Of a DNA stretch of 64,000 bases, positions 62,624 to 64,000 are shown in pieces (within the stretch, counting starts at the first letter, position 1; every line of letters starts with the position of its first letter). Under the pieces are notes generated by a model. The model saw nothing but the letters and a program-made list of their open reading frames with translations, did no database searches and was not told the origin of the DNA. The stretch is from Scybalousia_A sp964542225 (GTDB lineage Bacteria; Bacteroidota; Bacteroidia; Bacteroidales; P3): positions 1-64,000 of the forward strand of contig CAZITO010000003.1 in NCBI GenBank assembly GCA_964542225.1. The letters are read 5' to 3'. The position numbers and the translations under genes were made by a program.

Positions 62624-63403
62624 ATGAAAACTAAATTATTTTTATTGGTGTTGTTGCTATTTGTTGGTAAAATTTATGCAACGAATGATATAGTAACTAA
62701 AGGAAGTAATGATAAAAAAACTTATTGGGGATTTGGTTTATCTACTAATATATTTTGTTTGGACAGAGGTTTTGATGCGTTTAACTACTATGCCTCAACA
62801 ATTTCAGATAATGAACTTGCGAAGAGTAATGTAATCGGGCTAAGAAATCAAGGTAGTACTGGTTTTTTTGTGGATTATAGGTATCAGTATAGTAAGTGGA
62901 ATGCTTTGGCTATACGACTTAAATATAACAGCAGACGTATGGACTATGTTTTACAAGGTGCTAACGACTATATTGGTTCATGGCAATCAAATACAACTCG
63001 AATACGTAATATAGAAATACCTTTAATGTATAGATATACCTTTCACAAGGGGGATGTGGACTTGTTAACTGGTATTGTTGGTGTTGGAGCAGATATTATA
63101 ATATCGTCAAGCCTAATGTCCTTTAAAGCATTAACAAATGTACTTTATCCAAGAGTAGACGGTGAATTTGTTTTAACAAAAAAGAGATATGTTAATCCTT
63201 TTTTTACTGTTGGTTTTTCTGTAGATAAAAAAATAGGCAATAATAGACTTGAAACAGCACTGTTGGTTAATTTATATCCATTGAATGATAACTATAAGTA
63301 CGAGTTTGTTAATTCCAAAATAGGAAGAGGTTCCATATATAACGCTAACTCAGAGTCTTTTGATAAGCATAATATAGAAGTTTCCATAGCATACTATTTA
63401 TAA
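62624..63403 (+). CDS. Outer membrane beta-barrel protein candidate
   Basis: 259 residues from ATG at 62624 (MKTKLFLLVLLLFVGKIYAT, a signal peptide); an earlier in-frame ATG overlaps the previous gene. The rest is rich in alternating strands ending in aromatic residues (YWGFGLSTNIFCLD, FFVDYRYQYSKWNALAIRLK, NPFFTVGFSVDKKIG, IEVSIAYYL at the very end), as in small outer membrane barrels. No specific family can be named. Confidence 0.7.
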   Translation: MKTKLFLLVLLLFVGKIYATNDIVTKGSNDKKTYWGFGLSTNIFCLDRGFDAFNYYASTISDNELAKSNVIGLRNQGSTGFFVDYRYQYSKWNALAIRLKYNSRRMDYVLQGANDYIGSWQSNTTRIRNIEIPLMYRYTFHKGDVDLLTGIVGVGADIIISSSLMSFKALTNVLYPRVDGEFVLTKKRYVNPFFTVGFSVDKKIGNNRLETALLVNLYPLNDNYKYEFVNSKIGRGSIYNANSESFDKHNIEVSIAYYL

Positions 63404-63414
63404 AATAACTGTCA

Positions 63415-63460
63415 AACAATAATAGAAAGAATAAATAATGATATTCTTTCTATTATTGTT
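63415..63460. terminator. Perfect 18-base hairpin terminator
   Basis: AACAATAATAGAAAGAAT and ATTCTTTCTATTATTGTT pair perfectly over a 10-base loop, 12 bases after the beta-barrel gene. Confidence 0.8.
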
Positions 63461-63506
63461 ATATCAAAAAAAAGAAATTGTAAACTAATTAAACCAAATA
63501 TAGAAA

Positions 63507-64000
63507 TGAAAAGATTATTAGTAATGAGATTACAGTGGTAGTATTTACACTGAATGGTTTTGCTCAAGAAAGCAATTAGAAACGTCATAATTTTGGTATA
63601 GGAATTTCCTCTTCTTTGTCCTCATCTACAAATAAGTTTTTAAAACATATTAGTGGAGATGGTGTAGTTTATGAAGGACATTTTGGCAAGGTGGATAAAA
63701 ACTTTGATTTAAATTTATCCTTCCTTTATGAGTTTAGTCTCAACAATAGGATAACCTTTGGTGTGGCTCCTACATATAGAGAAAGCAGAGCGGAGATTAA
63801 CTATCTATATGATTTGAGTATGTATGGAGAAACAACAGAAACAATTTATGATATAGAAATACCTTTGTTTGTCGATTATAAGTTTCCTATAATGAGAGGT
63901 AACAAATTGTTTGCTGGTGCAGGTTTCTCTGGTTTAATTTAATATAAAAACTGATTCTCAAGAAATTGCCACCAAAAATACTTTTTCTCATTATTTGCTT
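63507..64000 (+). pseudogene. Decayed outer membrane beta-barrel gene, running off the right edge
   Basis: ATG at 63507 starts MKRLLVMRLQW and meets a stop at once. Other frames continue the signal (FTLNGFAQES), then a clear barrel-like stretch at 63616-63942 (FGIGISSSLSSSTNKFLKHI, NLSFLYEFSLNNRITFGVAP, IEIPLFVDYKFPI). Another shift at about 63935 leads into IKTDSQEIATKNTFSHYLL at the edge. At least two frameshifts are needed to read one protein. It resembles the upstream barrel in its IEIPL segment, so it may be a decayed paralogue. Confidence 0.6.

Overview
The window is an AT-rich chromosomal segment of a member of the Bacteroidota, most likely a Bacteroidales-type anaerobe. The core genes fit this: an ExbB/ExbD/ExbD energy-coupling operon, RnfA, the small subunit of methylmalonyl-CoA mutase, Big_5/SbsA-type lipoproteins and a protease with a type IX secretion C-terminal domain. 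Many genes carry the Bacteroidota -7 promoter word TAnnTTTGC about 20-100 bases before the start. No name closer than the phylum and probable order can be supported from sequence alone.

Layout. 1-4044 holds a broken redoxin, a GNAT-like protein and mnmE. The last 18 bases of mnmE are an integration site: they recur at 8880-8897, and the DNA between the two copies carries only a pair of DUF262 restriction-type proteins. 9.1-17.7 kb is a graveyard of foreign defence and mobile DNA of visibly higher GC: an HsdS fragment, a RhuM gene split in two by about 6.1 kb, an OLD-family nuclease, a DUF234 ATPase, a DUF2971 protein and a tyrosine recombinase. All of these except the DUF2971 gene carry nonsense mutations, frameshifts or truncations.

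17.75-30.05 kb is an intact eight-gene operon on the minus strand and the most interesting part. In transcription order it encodes an XRE regulator, a DndC-like PAPS-reductase/ferredoxin/DUF4007 protein (BrxP-like), a small protein resembling the phosphorothioate-DNA-binding SBD domain, a giant BrxC/PglY-type ATPase, a PglZ phosphatase-fold protein, a short BrxL AAA+ protein, a GIY-YIG nuclease and a DndB-like DGQHR protein. This matches the core of type 4 BREX (methylase replaced by a PAPS reductase), with three extra genes that point to DNA phosphorothioate chemistry. No DndA, DndD, DndE or methyltransferase is in the cluster. A decayed MotA/TolQ/ExbB-like protein gene and a start-less second XRE gene close the island on the right. 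Nine-base C tracts lie at 9105 and 31818, near both ends of the foreign DNA.

32-64 kb is ordinary chromosome: DUF3737; exbB-exbD-exbD; dksA-like/lspA/CNNM; a flavin reductase; rnfA; tpiA and prmA; rpsP and rimM; a Big_5 lipoprotein and an LD-carboxypeptidase; a POT peptide transporter; a secreted serine protease gene with a stop and a frameshift; mutA; a radical SAM protein; an alpha/beta hydrolase; manA; mutS; three tRNAs (Gly-GCC, Gly-CCC, Leu-TAA); and surface lipoprotein/beta-barrel genes at the right edge. The intergenic stretches hold dispersed GTTAG/GGGCAAAGCC-type repeats, a small inverted-repeat element and a candidate structured RNA with a pseudoknot at 49074-49239.
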